DNA of 64,000 bases from Luteimonas abyssi (GTDB lineage: Bacteria; Pseudomonadota; Gammaproteobacteria; Xanthomonadales; Xanthomonadaceae). A program made the translations under genes and the position numbers. The notes below the pieces were generated by a model. That model worked only from the letters and a program-made list of their open reading frames with translations. It searched no databases and was not told the origin of the DNA. Positions 36,853 through 46,749 of this stretch are shown in pieces (position 1 is the first letter of the stretch; the number at the start of each line of letters is the position of its first letter). The DNA lies in contig NZ_KQ759763.1 in assembly GCF_001482195.1 (NCBI RefSeq), positions 1,957,321-2,021,320 on the forward strand. Direction: 5' to 3'.

Positions 36853-39627
36853 TCAGGTCACCTTGTACTTGAAGGCGCCATTGCGCCCCGCGGTGACCTT
36901 GATCCGGGTGATGTTACCGCCTTCGGCCATGCTTGCCAGCACGGTCTCGGCGATTTCCGGCAGCAGCGTGCCGTTGAGGATGTGATCGACGTTGCGCGCA
37001 CCGGAGTCGACTTCGGTGCAGCGGGTGAGCACCGCCTCCACCAGGGCGTCGTCCCATTCGAACGCGGCCTTGTGATTTCCGAGCACGCGATCGCGGATGC
37101 GACCGAGCTTGAGCGCGATGATCGAAGCCAGGACGTCATCATTGATCGGGTAGTACGGCACCGCCTTCAGGCGCCCCAGGAAGGCGGGTTTGAAGTGCTT
37201 CATCAGCACGGGGCGTAGCGCCTCGGCGAGGGTGTCGGCGTCCGGGATCTCCTCCGGCGGCTTGTTGAGGCAGGCCTGCATGATCTGCGAGGAGCCGACG
37301 TTCGAGGTCAGGATGATCAGGGTGTTGCGGAAGTCGATTTCGCGCCCTTCCGCGTCGTCCATCATGCCCTTGTCGAACACCTGGAAGAACATCTCCAGCA
37401 CGTCCGGATGCGCCTTTTCGACCTCGTCGAGCAGGACCACGCTGTACGGGTTGCGGCGCACGGCTTCGGTCAACACGCCCCCCTCGCCGTAGCCGACGTA
37501 GCCGGGCGGCGAACCCTTCAGACCGGAGACGCTGTGCGCTTCCTGGTACTCGCTCATGTTGATGGTGACCAGCTTCTTCTCGCCGCCGTAGAGGATGTCG
37601 GCCAGCGCCAACGCGGTCTCGGTCTTGCCGACGCCCGAGGGACCGACGAACATGAACACGCCGCGCGGTTTGTTCGGGTCCTCCAGCTTCGCGGTCGCGG
37701 TGCGCACGCGCTGGGCGATGGCATCGAGGGCGTGGTCCTGGCCGATGACGCGCTCGGCCAGCAACGGCTGGAGATTGCGCACGGTGCGGATCTCGTCTTT
37801 GACCATGCGGCCCAGCGGGATGCCGGTCCAGGCCGAGACGATCTCGGCGACCACAGTGCCGTCGACCTGCAGCGGCACCATCGGCGCTTCGCCCTGCAGG
37901 GTACGCAGCTCGGCGAGCAGGGTGTCGAGCTCGGTCGGCGGCGCGGCGTCGGCCGTCTTCTTGCGAGTGGATTTGCGCTTGGTCGCGACCGCTGAGCCGC
38001 CGTCGCTCCCGTCCACCGGTGCGGCCGGCTCATCGGCGACCGGCACCGCACCGGCGGGCGTATCGCCACCCTCGCCCGCTTCCATCTTCGCGCGGAGCGT
38101 CTGGATGCGTTCGGCCAGGCCCTGCTCGCGGGTCAGGCGCTCTTCCAACGCGTGCAGGCGCGCGGCGGCGGCGGTACGCGTGTCGCGCAGTTCGCTGGCA
38201 CGCTCGCCATGATGACGCGCGCCACCGGCGCTCTCGCGATCCAGCGCGGCCAGTTCGGCGTCCAGACGCTCGATTTCGCGACGGGTGTCCTCGATGGCCG
38301 CCGGCGTCCCGCTCTGCCCCAACGCGACCTTGGCGCAGGCGGTATCGAGCACGCCCACGGCCTTGTCCGGCAGCTGCCGCCCGCTGATGTAGCGATGCGA
38401 CAGGCGCACCGCCTCGGTGATGGCTTCGTCGAGCACGCGGATGTTGAAGTGACGCTCCATCAACGGCACGATCCCGCGCAGCATTGCGGCGGCGATCGTC
38501 TCGCTGGGCTCTTCCACCTTCACCACCTGGAAGCGGCGGGCCAGTGCGGCGTCCTTCTCGAAGTACTTCTTGTACTCGCCCCAGGTGGTCGCGGCGATGG
38601 TGCGCAGTTCGCCGCGCGCGAGCGCAGGCTTGAGCAGGTTGGCGGCATCGTTCTGGCCGGCGGCACCGCCGGCGCCGATCATCGTATGCGCCTCGTCGAT
38701 GAACAGGATGATCGGGTGCGGGCTCTTCTTGACCTCGTCGATGACGTTCTTCAGACGGTTCTCGAACTCGCCCTTCACGCTGGCGCCGGCCTGCAGCAGG
38801 CCCATGTCAAGCACGTGAAGCTCGACGCCCTGCAGCACCGCGGGGACATCGCCCGTGGCGATACGCAACGCCAGCCCCTCGACCACAGCGGTCTTGCCCA
38901 CGCCGGCCTCGCCGGTGAGGATCGGGTTGTTCTGGCGGCGCCGCAGCAGGATGTCGACCAACTGGCGGATCTCCGCATCGCGGCCGATCACCGGGTCGAT
39001 GTGACCGTCGCGGGCGCGCTGGGTGAGATTGGTGGTGAACTGGTCCAGCGCCGGCGTCTTCGACAATCCGCCGTCGGCCGTCGGCGCGTCGCCCGGCACC
39101 GCGTCTTCGCCCTGTGCCGGTGCCGCACCGGCGAAGCGCACCCCCTCGGTGGCCTCCTGCGAGCCTTCGGTCAGGCCGGCGAAGTTGTGCTTGAGCTCCT
39201 CGCGCTTGAAACGCGCGAACTCCTTCGAGCCGCGCAAGGCGAGCTGCGACAGGTCCGGCTCGGTGAGCAGCGCAAGCAGCAGGTGACCGCTGCGGATGCG
39301 GGTGGTGCCGGAATCGAGCGAGGCGATCAGCCAGGCATGCTCGAACAGCGCGGGCAGGTGCTGCGAGAACACCGGGGTGCGGGTGTTGCCGTTGCGAAAG
39401 CGACCGATCTCGGCTTCGAGGTCGCGCTGCAGCGTCTCCGGCGGGATCCCGCTGCGGCGCGCGATCAGCACGAAGTCGCACTGCGGCTGCTCCAGCAGGG
39501 CCAGGAACAGGTGCTCCAGGTCGACCTCGTAGTTGCCGCGCGCCATGCACAGGCTGGCCGCGCGCTCGGCCGCCTGGCGGCATGTAGCGTCGAGCTTTCC
39601 GATCAGGGTCTTGAGGTTGATGCTCAT
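36853..39627 (-). CDS. clpV: T6SS ATPase ClpV/TssH
   Basis: A 924-residue AAA+ disaggregase. It has a Clp N-domain (residues 1-160), a first ATPase module with Walker A GEAGVGKT near residue 240 and Walker B LFIDEAHT, a coiled middle domain near 430-570 ([25 protein letters not shown]), and a second module with [11 protein letters not shown] near 660 and [14 protein letters not shown]. ClpV unfolds the contracted TssB/TssC sheath for recycling. The middle domain has an Ala/Gly/Asp-rich insert. ATG 39627 is where the family sequence begins ([13 protein letters not shown]). Confidence 0.95.
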   Translation of the reverse strand: MSINLKTLIGKLDATCRQAAERAASLCMARGNYEVDLEHLFLALLEQPQCDFVLIARRSGIPPETLQRDLEAEIGRFRNGNTRTPVFSQHLPALFEHAWLIASLDSGTTRIRSGHLLLALLTEPDLSQLALRGSKEFARFKREELKHNFAGLTEGSQEATEGVRFAGAAPAQGEDAVPGDAPTADGGLSKTPALDQFTTNLTQRARDGHIDPVIGRDAEIRQLVDILLRRRQNNPILTGEAGVGKTAVVEGLALRIATGDVPAVLQGVELHVLDMGLLQAGASVKGEFENRLKNVIDEVKKSPHPIILFIDEAHTMIGAGGAAGQNDAANLLKPALARGELRTIAATTWGEYKKYFEKDAALARRFQVVKVEEPSETIAAAMLRGIVPLMERHFNIRVLDEAITEAVRLSHRYISGRQLPDKAVGVLDTACAKVALGQSGTPAAIEDTRREIERLDAELAALDRESAGGARHHGERASELRDTRTAAAARLHALEERLTREQGLAERIQTLRAKMEAGEGGDTPAGAVPVADEPAAPVDGSDGGSAVATKRKSTRKKTADAAPPTELDTLLAELRTLQGEAPMVPLQVDGTVVAEIVSAWTGIPLGRMVKDEIRTVRNLQPLLAERVIGQDHALDAIAQRVRTATAKLEDPNKPRGVFMFVGPSGVGKTETALALADILYGGEKKLVTINMSEYQEAHSVSGLKGSPPGYVGYGEGGVLTEAVRRNPYSVVLLDEVEKAHPDVLEMFFQVFDKGMMDDAEGREIDFRNTLIILTSNVGSSQIMQACLNKPPEEIPDADTLAEALRPVLMKHFKPAFLGRLKAVPYYPINDDVLASIIALKLGRIRDRVLGNHKAAFEWDDALVEAVLTRCTEVDSGARNVDHILNGTLLPEIAETVLASMAEGGNITRIKVTAGRNGAFKYKVT

Positions 39628-39668
39628 CTTCGACTGCGGTCCTTGCTTGATGCGTCCCAGAGAAGGCG

Positions 39669-40754
39669 CTAGTGGAGTGTGTGGAGTTCGTAACGGGTAT
39701 CGGCGCGCGGCCCGTCGGCCGCGCGCGTGCACAGATAGCTGTCCCAACCGAGACGGACGCTGCCGTCGTCGAGACTGGCGCCGCGGACATCCTCGGCACG
39801 CAGCATCAGGCGCACGTCGTACTCGAGCGTGGAACCGACCAGCAGCGTCAGCCACTTCGACAACGCGGCCGCGGCGTCGCCACCGGGCAGGAAGGCATCG
39901 AATGCCTCGCGCCGCAGCGGGCCGATCATCAGGCGCATGCGCAGATCGCGCTGCCAGACGCGATCGCCCGCCAGCGCGGTGGAGCCCAGGCGCGCATTCG
40001 CGGTCCCCAGGCGGCTGGCCTGCTCCGCCGGCACCTTGTACCAGGCGCCGACGAACTGCTCGACCTTGATCGGTGTGGCGAAGTAATCGGACAGAAGGCG
40101 CTGCAGCGACATGGCCGAGACGGGCCGCTGGCGGATCGCGCCGGCGTAGTAGGCCACGGCCTGGTCGAACACGTCGCCCTGGCCGTCGACCATGCGATCG
40201 CGCAGCCCCGGCACACCCAGACCCGACAACGAGAGCACCAGCGGCAGGAAACGTTCGCGGCGATCGAGTTCGTACTGCAGCGCCAGCCGATACTTCTTCC
40301 AGGCTGCGTAGTGCTGCGCGACCATGCGGGTGGTGAAGATGTCGAGGAACGCGCGCGCCGCGCGGTCGCGCCGGTACAGCTCGCGATCGGCCAGCGTCTC
40401 CGTGTAATGCAGCGGCAGCGCGCCGGTGCTGCCCAGCAACCCCATGAACGCGGGGGTGAAGTGCACCTGTCCGATCCGACGTTCGGCCAGCGCTGCCTCG
40501 AGCGCCTCGGCACCTTCGATCGGCTCGCCCTTGTCGTCGAAGACGAACGCATCGCTGAGCTCGCTGGCCGGAAACGCCAGCGACAACGTATTGAGAAAGC
40601 GCACCCGCGCCGGCAATGCATCGCCGGTCTTGACGCCTTGCCGGTGGAACAGCTGCTCGATCAACCGCATCGCCTGGAAGAATCCGAAGCGTTGCGGCTG
40701 TTCGGCGAGCTGCCGGATCAGACCAGGGTCGATTCGCCGCTGCGCGCTTCGCAT
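39669..40754 (-). CDS. tssG: T6SS baseplate protein TssG
   Basis: A 361-residue TssG with typical N-terminus (GLIRQLAEQPQRFGFFQAMRLIEQL) and motifs RVRFLNTLSLAFPASEL, FMGLLGSTGALPLHYTE and GPLRREAFDAFLPGG. It forms the baseplate wedge with TssE, TssF and TssK. Its ATG lies inside the end of tssF (37-base overlap), and clpV follows 41 bases after its stop. Confidence 0.94.
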   Translation of the reverse strand: MRSAQRRIDPGLIRQLAEQPQRFGFFQAMRLIEQLFHRQGVKTGDALPARVRFLNTLSLAFPASELSDAFVFDDKGEPIEGAEALEAALAERRIGQVHFTPAFMGLLGSTGALPLHYTETLADRELYRRDRAARAFLDIFTTRMVAQHYAAWKKYRLALQYELDRRERFLPLVLSLSGLGVPGLRDRMVDGQGDVFDQAVAYYAGAIRQRPVSAMSLQRLLSDYFATPIKVEQFVGAWYKVPAEQASRLGTANARLGSTALAGDRVWQRDLRMRLMIGPLRREAFDAFLPGGDAAAALSKWLTLLVGSTLEYDVRLMLRAEDVRGASLDDGSVRLGWDSYLCTRAADGPRADTRYELHTLH

Positions 40755-42553
40755 CGCACCAGCTCCTCCCCGTTGTGGGCCGACAGCAACACCAGGCGGG
40801 TGAAACTGTTGGCGTGGACGTACAGACCGAAGAACCGGTCCATCACCTGCGCGAAACCGGCGATGCCGCTGCCGACGAAGTTGTTCTCGTCGAGGGTCAG
40901 CCGGATCTCGACGCCACGGACCACCGAAGCGAAGTGCTGCCCGGCCAGCCAGGCGGTGGTCGGCACATGCTCGATACCGACGATGCCGTCGATCTGCCGC
41001 CGCGACACGTCGTTCGACGCCAGGTCGTACAGGCGCAGCATTTCCTTCAATGCGGGCAACCCGGCCTCGGTGAGCGACAGGTGGTTCAGCGACAGATGCG
41101 AAATCAACCGCCACTGCGCCCCACGTCCACGCCGGAAACGCAGCGGCGCCGACGGCTTGCGCAGCAACGCGATGCTGCGCGCGGCCGACCCGCCTTCGAT
41201 GGTGAGATCGCCACCCGCCACGCCATAGGTGAGCTGCGAAGGAAGCTCGCGGTTGCTGCAGGTCAGCTCCACGCTGACCACGTCGGTCTTGGGCACCACT
41301 GGGTTGAAATCGAGATCCACGAACGAAAGCTCGGTCTCGAAGCCGGGGCTGGTGCGCTCCAGGTCCTCGTCGCGACGGGCGACCCAGTAATGGCCGGCGC
41401 GTTCGGGATCCTCGCCGTGATGCAGCGAATAGAACGGACGGAAGGCCTGGATCTGCTCGCCCTGCGGGGTCTGGCGGATGCGCACCACCGACTCGATGGC
41501 ATGGACGTCGTAGGCGAACGCACGGCGTGCATCGGGGAGCACCGAGTACCGATCGGCGCGATGGGTGATGCGGATCGGCTCGCCGCGCTGACGGAACAGA
41601 TTGACCACCGGCGTGCAGCCGGCCAGCAGATGCTCGCGCCCCAGCGCCTCCAGCACGCGTCCTGCGGCGTGATCCGGGCCCGCCGCACGCAGCACGAGAT
41701 GCAGGGTGAAACGCCGCTGCGCACCGTCGCTCACCGCAGCCAGGGGCAGATCGAAGAACCCGAACTTGTCGGGAAACGCGAAGAATTCGGTCAGCAGGCG
41801 ATAGGCCGGATGCGAACGCTCCGGGAACTCGATCAGCGCATCGGCCTCGTCCAGGCCCGCCGGCTGCAGCGGATTGCCCTCGAGGCGCCGCCAGCGGCCG
41901 ATGTTGTCGGCTTCGACGTAGGCCGCGACAGCCTGCAGCGCCAGGGCGTCGCGCAGGGCGGCACGTAGCGAAGGCTCACCATCGGCGAACAACCGCAGGA
42001 CCTCGCCGCGGAGATCGGCGAAGGAGACCTGATCGGATGCGAGCTCGAAGGTCAACGAGATCTGGGCCCCACTGTGGGGCGGCAGCATCACCGCCATCGG
42101 CGCCTGGGCGACGCCCAGGTAGCGTGCCGACACCAGAGTCAACGGCAGCAGATCGACATCGAACGTGGAGCGAAAGCGGCACGGCACGCCGCGGACAGGG
42201 CGCGACTGCATCGACGTCCCGCGCGGAATGCGGACCGGCCCGCTCAAGCGCGCCGCCGCCGGGCCGAGGTCGAAGTGGGCGATGGAACAGGACGGAAACG
42301 CGCGCAGGTAATGCGGGTACATCACCTCCAGCAGCGCGTCGGTGAACTCGGGGTAGTCGTCGTCGATCTTCTTCGACACCCGCGCGCTCAGCAGCGCGAA
42401 CGACTCGATCAGGCGCTCGACATGCGGATCTTCGCTGCCCTCGGCCGACAGCAGCAGCCGGTTGGCGATTTTCGGATAACGCTCGGCGAATTCGCGCCCG
42501 TAGCGACGCAGATAGGCGAGCTCGCGCTCGTAGAACGGCAACAGGTCCTGCAC
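40718..42553 (-). CDS. tssF: T6SS baseplate protein TssF
   Basis: A 611-residue TssF: LLPFYERELAYLRRYGREFAERYPKIANRL, EDPHVERLIESFALLSARVSKKIDDDYPEFTDALLEVMYPHYLRAFPS and the conserved GTELDVTFEL-like region later. It starts with GTG at 42553, nine bases after tssE, and is the largest wedge component of the baseplate. Confidence 0.95.
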   Translation of the reverse strand: MQDLLPFYERELAYLRRYGREFAERYPKIANRLLLSAEGSEDPHVERLIESFALLSARVSKKIDDDYPEFTDALLEVMYPHYLRAFPSCSIAHFDLGPAAARLSGPVRIPRGTSMQSRPVRGVPCRFRSTFDVDLLPLTLVSARYLGVAQAPMAVMLPPHSGAQISLTFELASDQVSFADLRGEVLRLFADGEPSLRAALRDALALQAVAAYVEADNIGRWRRLEGNPLQPAGLDEADALIEFPERSHPAYRLLTEFFAFPDKFGFFDLPLAAVSDGAQRRFTLHLVLRAAGPDHAAGRVLEALGREHLLAGCTPVVNLFRQRGEPIRITHRADRYSVLPDARRAFAYDVHAIESVVRIRQTPQGEQIQAFRPFYSLHHGEDPERAGHYWVARRDEDLERTSPGFETELSFVDLDFNPVVPKTDVVSVELTCSNRELPSQLTYGVAGGDLTIEGGSAARSIALLRKPSAPLRFRRGRGAQWRLISHLSLNHLSLTEAGLPALKEMLRLYDLASNDVSRRQIDGIVGIEHVPTTAWLAGQHFASVVRGVEIRLTLDENNFVGSGIAGFAQVMDRFFGLYVHANSFTRLVLLSAHNGEELVRCEARSGESTLV

Positions 42554-42562
42554 GCGCCCCCC

Positions 42563-43048
42563 TTAGGCAGCCTGCCGGCGCAGCCGGCTCACCGAGTACT
42601 GCAGCGTGGTCGGCTGCAGCATGGCATCGAAACTGATGGGCTCGCGTGCGGGATTCACGTCGAGCATGCCGTGGATGGTGAAGTGCAGGCCGGAGCCGGC
42701 CTTGTTGCCGCTGTCGAGCTGCACCTGCACATGGTGAAGGCGCTTTTCGTGGCGGGCGATGGCACGCTCGAGCGACCGGCAGATGGTGGCGCGGTCGTAG
42801 GCGCTGGCCAGGCTCATCGCCGCGAAGTCGCACAATCCGTAGGTCATCAGCGAACGCTGGCACTCGGGAAACGCGGCCAGGTCTTCCTCCGTGAAGGCGC
42901 TGCGGCTGTTGAGCAGCCCTTCCAGATCGCGAGCCACGGATTCCTTGTACTGCTCCAGCGACACGGGGCGAATCACACCGATACCCGACGGATTGCGCGG
43001 TGCGTCGTCGAACAGTTTTTCCAGCAGGCTCGGTTCGAGTCCCTTCAT
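42563..43048 (-). CDS. tssE: T6SS baseplate protein TssE
   Basis: A 161-residue gp25-like protein (SLLEKLFDD; YKESVARDLEGLLNSR; FPECQRSLMTYGLCDF; SLERAIARHEKRLHHVQVQL). It nucleates sheath assembly on the baseplate. ATG 43048 starts the family sequence. It lies 144 bases after hcp, separated by a strong hairpin at 43150-43175 that may lower its expression relative to hcp. Confidence 0.93.
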   Translation of the reverse strand: MKGLEPSLLEKLFDDAPRNPSGIGVIRPVSLEQYKESVARDLEGLLNSRSAFTEEDLAAFPECQRSLMTYGLCDFAAMSLASAYDRATICRSLERAIARHEKRLHHVQVQLDSGNKAGSGLHFTIHGMLDVNPAREPISFDAMLQPTTLQYSVSRLRRQAA

Positions 43049-43149
43049 GTCCTGGCGTCCTGGGCGCGGCCATCCGCGCGTATGCGTATCGGGCGGCGGA
43101 AAGACCGCCTGGCGGGCGCATCCATGGCCCGTCGCTGGATCCGGCAAAT

Positions 43150-43175
43150 GCGGTGGCGCCCTTCGGCACCACCGC
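43150..43175 (-). terminator. hairpin between hcp and tssE (probable partial terminator)
   Basis: On the minus strand GCGGTGGTGCC pairs with GGCGCCACCGC (11 bp, one G-U) around a GAAG loop and is followed by ATTTG. It begins 17 bases after the hcp stop. The short T-run suggests incomplete termination or 3'-end protection, which would let the tube protein be made in excess over baseplate proteins. Confidence 0.6.
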
Positions 43176-43192
43176 AAAACCACCGCGAAAGA

Positions 43193-43690
43193 TTACGCGG
43201 TGTAGTTCGGCACGTTCTTGATGGCACTCCACTGCGCCACCGTCTTGCCCCCAACGCCGCCTTCCGGCTTCTGCTGGTTGTAGGTCCAACGGATGGCACC
43301 GTAGCTCAGCTGCACCACTTCCTGCGGCATGCCCTCATCGTCGACCGTGGTGGTCACGCGATGCACGAGGACATTCAGCAGTTCGACGGCGTAGTAGTTG
43401 ATGGCGTTGCCGTCCTTGTCGGCGCGCATGAACTCGATGCGGGCCTTGGGGAAGGTGGTGCCGTTGGCACACGCCTGGTTGAGCGCGGTGGTGGAGAGGT
43501 CGATCGACTTGACGATCTCGATCGGCGACAGGTTGACGCGCGCGGCGGTACCGCCACCGGAGGTGGAGGCCGTGGCCGAACGCGGCTGGAGCAGGTCCTG
43601 CGAGAAGGATTTGATTTCGATCCAGTCGACGTGCTTGTCGTCGCGGGATTCGCCCTTGATCGTGTCGATGCTCAGGAATGCGTGCTGCAT
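43193..43690 (-). CDS. hcp: T6SS tube protein Hcp/TssD
   Basis: A 165-residue Hcp of the Hcp1 type (AFLSIDTIKGESRDDKHVDWIEIKSFSQ; EIVKSIDLSTTALNQACANG; INYYAVELLNVLV; EEVVQLSYGAIRWTYNQQ-like ending). Hexameric rings stack to form the secreted tube. It is preceded by AAGGAA at good spacing and flanked by a hairpin on each side (43150-43175 and 43762-43781), so its transcript may be processed separately. Confidence 0.96.
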   Translation of the reverse strand: MQHAFLSIDTIKGESRDDKHVDWIEIKSFSQDLLQPRSATASTSGGGTAARVNLSPIEIVKSIDLSTTALNQACANGTTFPKARIEFMRADKDGNAINYYAVELLNVLVHRVTTTVDDEGMPQEVVQLSYGAIRWTYNQQKPEGGVGGKTVAQWSAIKNVPNYTA

Positions 43691-43761
43691 GGTCTGGTTT
43701 TCCTTGTTCCGTTCTTCCGTGAGTAGGGACGCCGGACACCCGTCCGACGCGTTGTTTGCGA

Positions 43762-43781
43762 CCGCCCGCGCATGCGGGCGG
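43762..43781 (-). other. hairpin between tssC and hcp
   Basis: CCGCCCGC and GCGGGCGG pair around GCAT in the 147-base gap between tssC and hcp. No T-run follows on the minus strand, so it is not a standard terminator. It may mark an RNA-processing point or hold upstream transcripts. Confidence 0.5.
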
Positions 43782-43837
43782 CTGCGTCATGACTGCAAAC
43801 TGCGGGATCTTTCGTCCCTTGACGCTTCGAAACGCCG

Positions 43838-45325
43838 TTACGACTTCTTGGCACCGGCCGGCAATTCGGCCACCAGTCGCAACGACACGGACAGCTCGTC
43901 GAGCTGGAAATGCGGCCTGATGAAGGCCACCGAGCGGTAGACGCCGGGCTTGCCCGGGACTTCCGAAACCTGGATGGAGGCTTCGCGCAGCGGGTACTGC
44001 GCCTTGGCTTCCTGGGAGGCGTTGTCGTCGAGCAGCACATACTGCGCGATCCAGCGATTGAGGAATTCCTCGACATTGCCGGCCGACGCGAAGCTGCCGA
44101 TCTTCTCGCGCATCATCGCCTTGAGGTAGTGGGCAATGCGTGAGACCGCGAACATGTACTGCAGTTGCGCCGACAGCATCGCGTTGGCATTGGCCGCATC
44201 GGTGTTGTACTTCTTCGGCTTCTGCGCCGACTGCGCACCGAAGAAGGCCGCGTAATCGGTGTTCTTGCAGTGCACCAGCGGGATGAAGCCGAGATCGCTC
44301 AGCTCCTTCTCGCGGCGGTCGGTGATCGCGATTTCGGTCGGGCACTTCAGCGCGACTTCGCCGTCGTCGGTACGGAAGGTGTGGGTCGGCAGATCCTCGA
44401 CCAGACCGCCGCCTTCCACGCCGCGGATCGCCGCGCACCAGCCGTAGTCCTCGAAAGCACGGGTCAGACGCGCGCCCATCGCGTAGGCGGTGTTGCACCA
44501 CAGGAACTTGCTGTGGTCGCTGGCGTCGACATCCTCGACGAAGTTGAATCCCTCGACGGTGGTGCCGTCCTTCGGGTTGTACGGCAGACGGCCGAGGAAC
44601 CGCGGCAGGGTGAGACCGACATAGCGGCTGTCCTCGGCGTCGCGGAACGACTTCCACTTGGCGTACTCGACGGTGTCGAAGATCTTCGCCAGATCGCGCG
44701 GCTTGCCCAGGTCGGTGAAGCTCTCGAGACCGAACATGTCTTCGGAGGCGGCACTGATGAAGGGCGCGTGCGCCGCGGCGGCCACGTGCGACATCTGCTC
44801 GACGAAGTACATGTCCTCGGGCTGACGCCCGATGGCGTAATCGCCGATCAACGCTCCGAAGGGCGCACCACCGAAGGTACCGAACTCTTCCTCGTAGACC
44901 TTCTTGAACAATGCGCTCTGGTCGAAGTCGATCGCGGACTTGAAGTCGCGCACGATGTCCTTCTTCGGCGCGTTGATGACCTTCACCTTCATCATCGTGC
45001 CGGTCGAGGTCTGCTGGCAGAGGTAATGCAGGCCGCGCCAGGTGCTCTCGAGCTGCTGGAACTCCGGCGCGTGCATCACCGCCGACAACTGCTCGGAGAT
45101 CAGTCGGTCGAGTTCGGCCACGCGCGCGTCGAGCGTCAGGCTGAGGTTCTCGGACACCACCACGGTGCCCTCCATGACCTCACGCGCGAGCTCGGAGATG
45201 ATGTCCTTCGCCCGACGATGCTCGACCTCGGTCTTGGCGACCTTGCTCTGCTCCACGATCTGGTCGAGCAGTCCGGCTTCCGCTGCCGGTGCCGCGTCTT
45301 TCGCGGCCAGGGCTTCTGCGTTCAT
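43838..45325 (-). CDS. tssC: T6SS contractile sheath large subunit TssC
   Basis: A 495-residue TssC/VipB with LDQIVEQSKVAKTEVEHRRAKDII, the conserved FQQLESTWRGLHYL, EEFGTFGGAPFGALIGDY and the C-terminal PHFQLDELSVSLRLVAELP. It forms the sheath with TssB, whose stop lies five bases upstream. An AGGAG site precedes the ATG. Confidence 0.97.
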   Translation of the reverse strand: MNAEALAAKDAAPAAEAGLLDQIVEQSKVAKTEVEHRRAKDIISELAREVMEGTVVVSENLSLTLDARVAELDRLISEQLSAVMHAPEFQQLESTWRGLHYLCQQTSTGTMMKVKVINAPKKDIVRDFKSAIDFDQSALFKKVYEEEFGTFGGAPFGALIGDYAIGRQPEDMYFVEQMSHVAAAAHAPFISAASEDMFGLESFTDLGKPRDLAKIFDTVEYAKWKSFRDAEDSRYVGLTLPRFLGRLPYNPKDGTTVEGFNFVEDVDASDHSKFLWCNTAYAMGARLTRAFEDYGWCAAIRGVEGGGLVEDLPTHTFRTDDGEVALKCPTEIAITDRREKELSDLGFIPLVHCKNTDYAAFFGAQSAQKPKKYNTDAANANAMLSAQLQYMFAVSRIAHYLKAMMREKIGSFASAGNVEEFLNRWIAQYVLLDDNASQEAKAQYPLREASIQVSEVPGKPGVYRSVAFIRPHFQLDELSVSLRLVAELPAGAKKS

Positions 45326-45330
45326 GCGCC

Positions 45331-45837
45331 TTACTCCTGCGGTTCTTCGCTGCTGCCGAGCTTGGCCAGCTGCTCGGTGTTGTTGAGCACATCGGTCAGG
45401 ATGTCTTCGAGCTTCTCGTTGCCGGCGAGCTTGTTGCGCAGATCGGCCAGCTTGGAGCGCGACTCCAGCAGCTTGCGCAACGGCTCGACCTGCTGGACCA
45501 CGGCCTCGGGCCGGAAGTCGTCGATCGACTTGAAGGTCATCTCGACACCGAACTCGCCGCCCTTGTCGGTGATCTTGTTCGGCACGCGATAGACGGCCCG
45601 CGGCGCCATGCCTTCCATCACCTCGTCGAAATTGTCGAGATCGACGTTGACGAACTTGCGGTCCTTGAGCCGCGGCAGCGGCTGCTCGGGATTGCCGCTG
45701 AAGTCGCCCATCACACCGACGACGAACGGCAGTTCCTTCTGCTCGATCGCGTCGCCCTTCTCGACGTCGTAAGTCAGCTGGACCCGCGGAGGGCGGATCT
45801 TCTGCAGCCGCTTCTGGACACTATCCTTCTTGGACAT
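45331..45837 (-). CDS. tssB: T6SS contractile sheath small subunit TssB
   Basis: A 168-residue TssB/VipA: SVQKRLQKIRPPRVQLTYDVEKGDA, PFVVGVMGDFSG, DLDNFDEVMEGMAPR and MTFKSIDDFRPEAVV are all canonical. It has an AGGAGA site eight bases before the ATG. First core gene after the leading lipoprotein gene in the leftward T6SS unit. Confidence 0.97.
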   Translation of the reverse strand: MSKKDSVQKRLQKIRPPRVQLTYDVEKGDAIEQKELPFVVGVMGDFSGNPEQPLPRLKDRKFVNVDLDNFDEVMEGMAPRAVYRVPNKITDKGGEFGVEMTFKSIDDFRPEAVVQQVEPLRKLLESRSKLADLRNKLAGNEKLEDILTDVLNNTEQLAKLGSSEEPQE

Positions 45838-45876
45838 GGAACGTCTCTCCTGACGATGTTGTGGCGACAGCTGCGA

Positions 45877-46524
45877 TCAGTTGCCGCCGATGTTCCGGAA
45901 CGGATCCGATGAGGAGGATGAAGACGCCGGCGGCGTCGCGGCCGGACGCGCCTCGTCGTTCGAGCTCGACTGCGACGCCGCGCGCCGCGGCTGCGCCGGC
46001 TGGTTGCGTGCGGCGCGCCGCGGTGCCGGGCGCGCCTCTTCGGACTCGCCGAGGATCTGCGGCCCCATGGTGTCGCGCAGCGTGGTGACGAGCGTTTCCG
46101 CCTCGCGCCGCGCCGTGGCCGAGGCCAGCGCGCCGCGCCCGCGCAGCCGCTCCAGCGCCTGGTTGGCGATACGGAAGCCGCTGACGGTCAGGATGCCGTC
46201 GGCCACCATGTCTTCGGAGTCACGCTGCATCGCTTCTTCGGCCGCGACGACCGCACGCGCGTAGTGGGCGCGATCGAACTCGAGCTGAGCGGTACGGACC
46301 CAGGGGTCCTTTCGGGTCGGATCGGCCTTGGCGGCATCCGCGAATGCGATCAGGGCGGTATCGACCTGCCCGGCCTGCACCGCAGCCTCGCCCTGCTCCA
46401 TCAATCCGGTGTAGTCGGTGACGGTGCGCCCGCCCGACGTTGTCGCACAGGCGGCCAGCAGCGACGCCAGCACCACGACAGAGAGACCGCGCACGGTCTG
46501 CGAAACATTCCTTACAGTCATCAT
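45877..46524 (-). CDS. T6SS-associated lipoprotein with TPR-like repeats
   Basis: A 215-residue protein with lipoprotein signal (lipobox LLAAC, Cys near residue 26). Residues about 40-110 look like two TPR units (GEAAVQAGQVDTALIAFADAAKADPTRKD; WVRTAQLEFDRAHYARAVVAAEEAM). A Ser/Pro/Arg-rich C-terminal tail follows. It is the first gene leftward of the divergent T6SS promoter region, so a role in assembly is likely, but I cannot assign it to a named Tss or Tag protein. Start is ATG 46524 or the adjacent ATG 46521. Confidence 0.8.
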   Translation of the reverse strand: MMTVRNVSQTVRGLSVVVLASLLAACATTSGGRTVTDYTGLMEQGEAAVQAGQVDTALIAFADAAKADPTRKDPWVRTAQLEFDRAHYARAVVAAEEAMQRDSEDMVADGILTVSGFRIANQALERLRGRGALASATARREAETLVTTLRDTMGPQILGESEEARPAPRRAARNQPAQPRRAASQSSSNDEARPAATPPASSSSSSDPFRNIGGN

Positions 46525-46749
46525 GACCCACCCCAAATCGATCCTGATTCTTTCCATCGGTGACGCACGTCCAGATGCGCCACCCACCGCGGATCCGGAC
46601 ACGCCGGGGCCGCTCCCGCGTTCTGCAGGAGCCGGTATAGTAGCCCGCCACCCTTGCGTCAATGCAAGCGCGTATGGTCGATACGCCGTTCCGGCCCCGA
46701 TAGGACGCCGGGCCACCCCAGCACCGACCCTCATTCCGAGACTCTTCGT
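46525..46749. promoter_or_regulatory. divergent T6SS promoter region
   Basis: 225 bases separate the leftward and rightward T6SS units, so both main promoters must lie here. A TATAGT hexamer at 46636-46641 could be a -10 box for the rightward unit, but no good -35 box sits at the right distance. CTTGC/GCAAG arms at about 46647-46662 form a weak dyad. No clear sigma-54 GG-N10-GC element was seen. Confidence 0.5.

Noticed and set aside
46636-46641. TATAGT as a firm sigma-70 -10 box for tssJ
   Set aside because: No acceptable -35 element at 16-18 bases; kept only as a tentative note within the promoter region.
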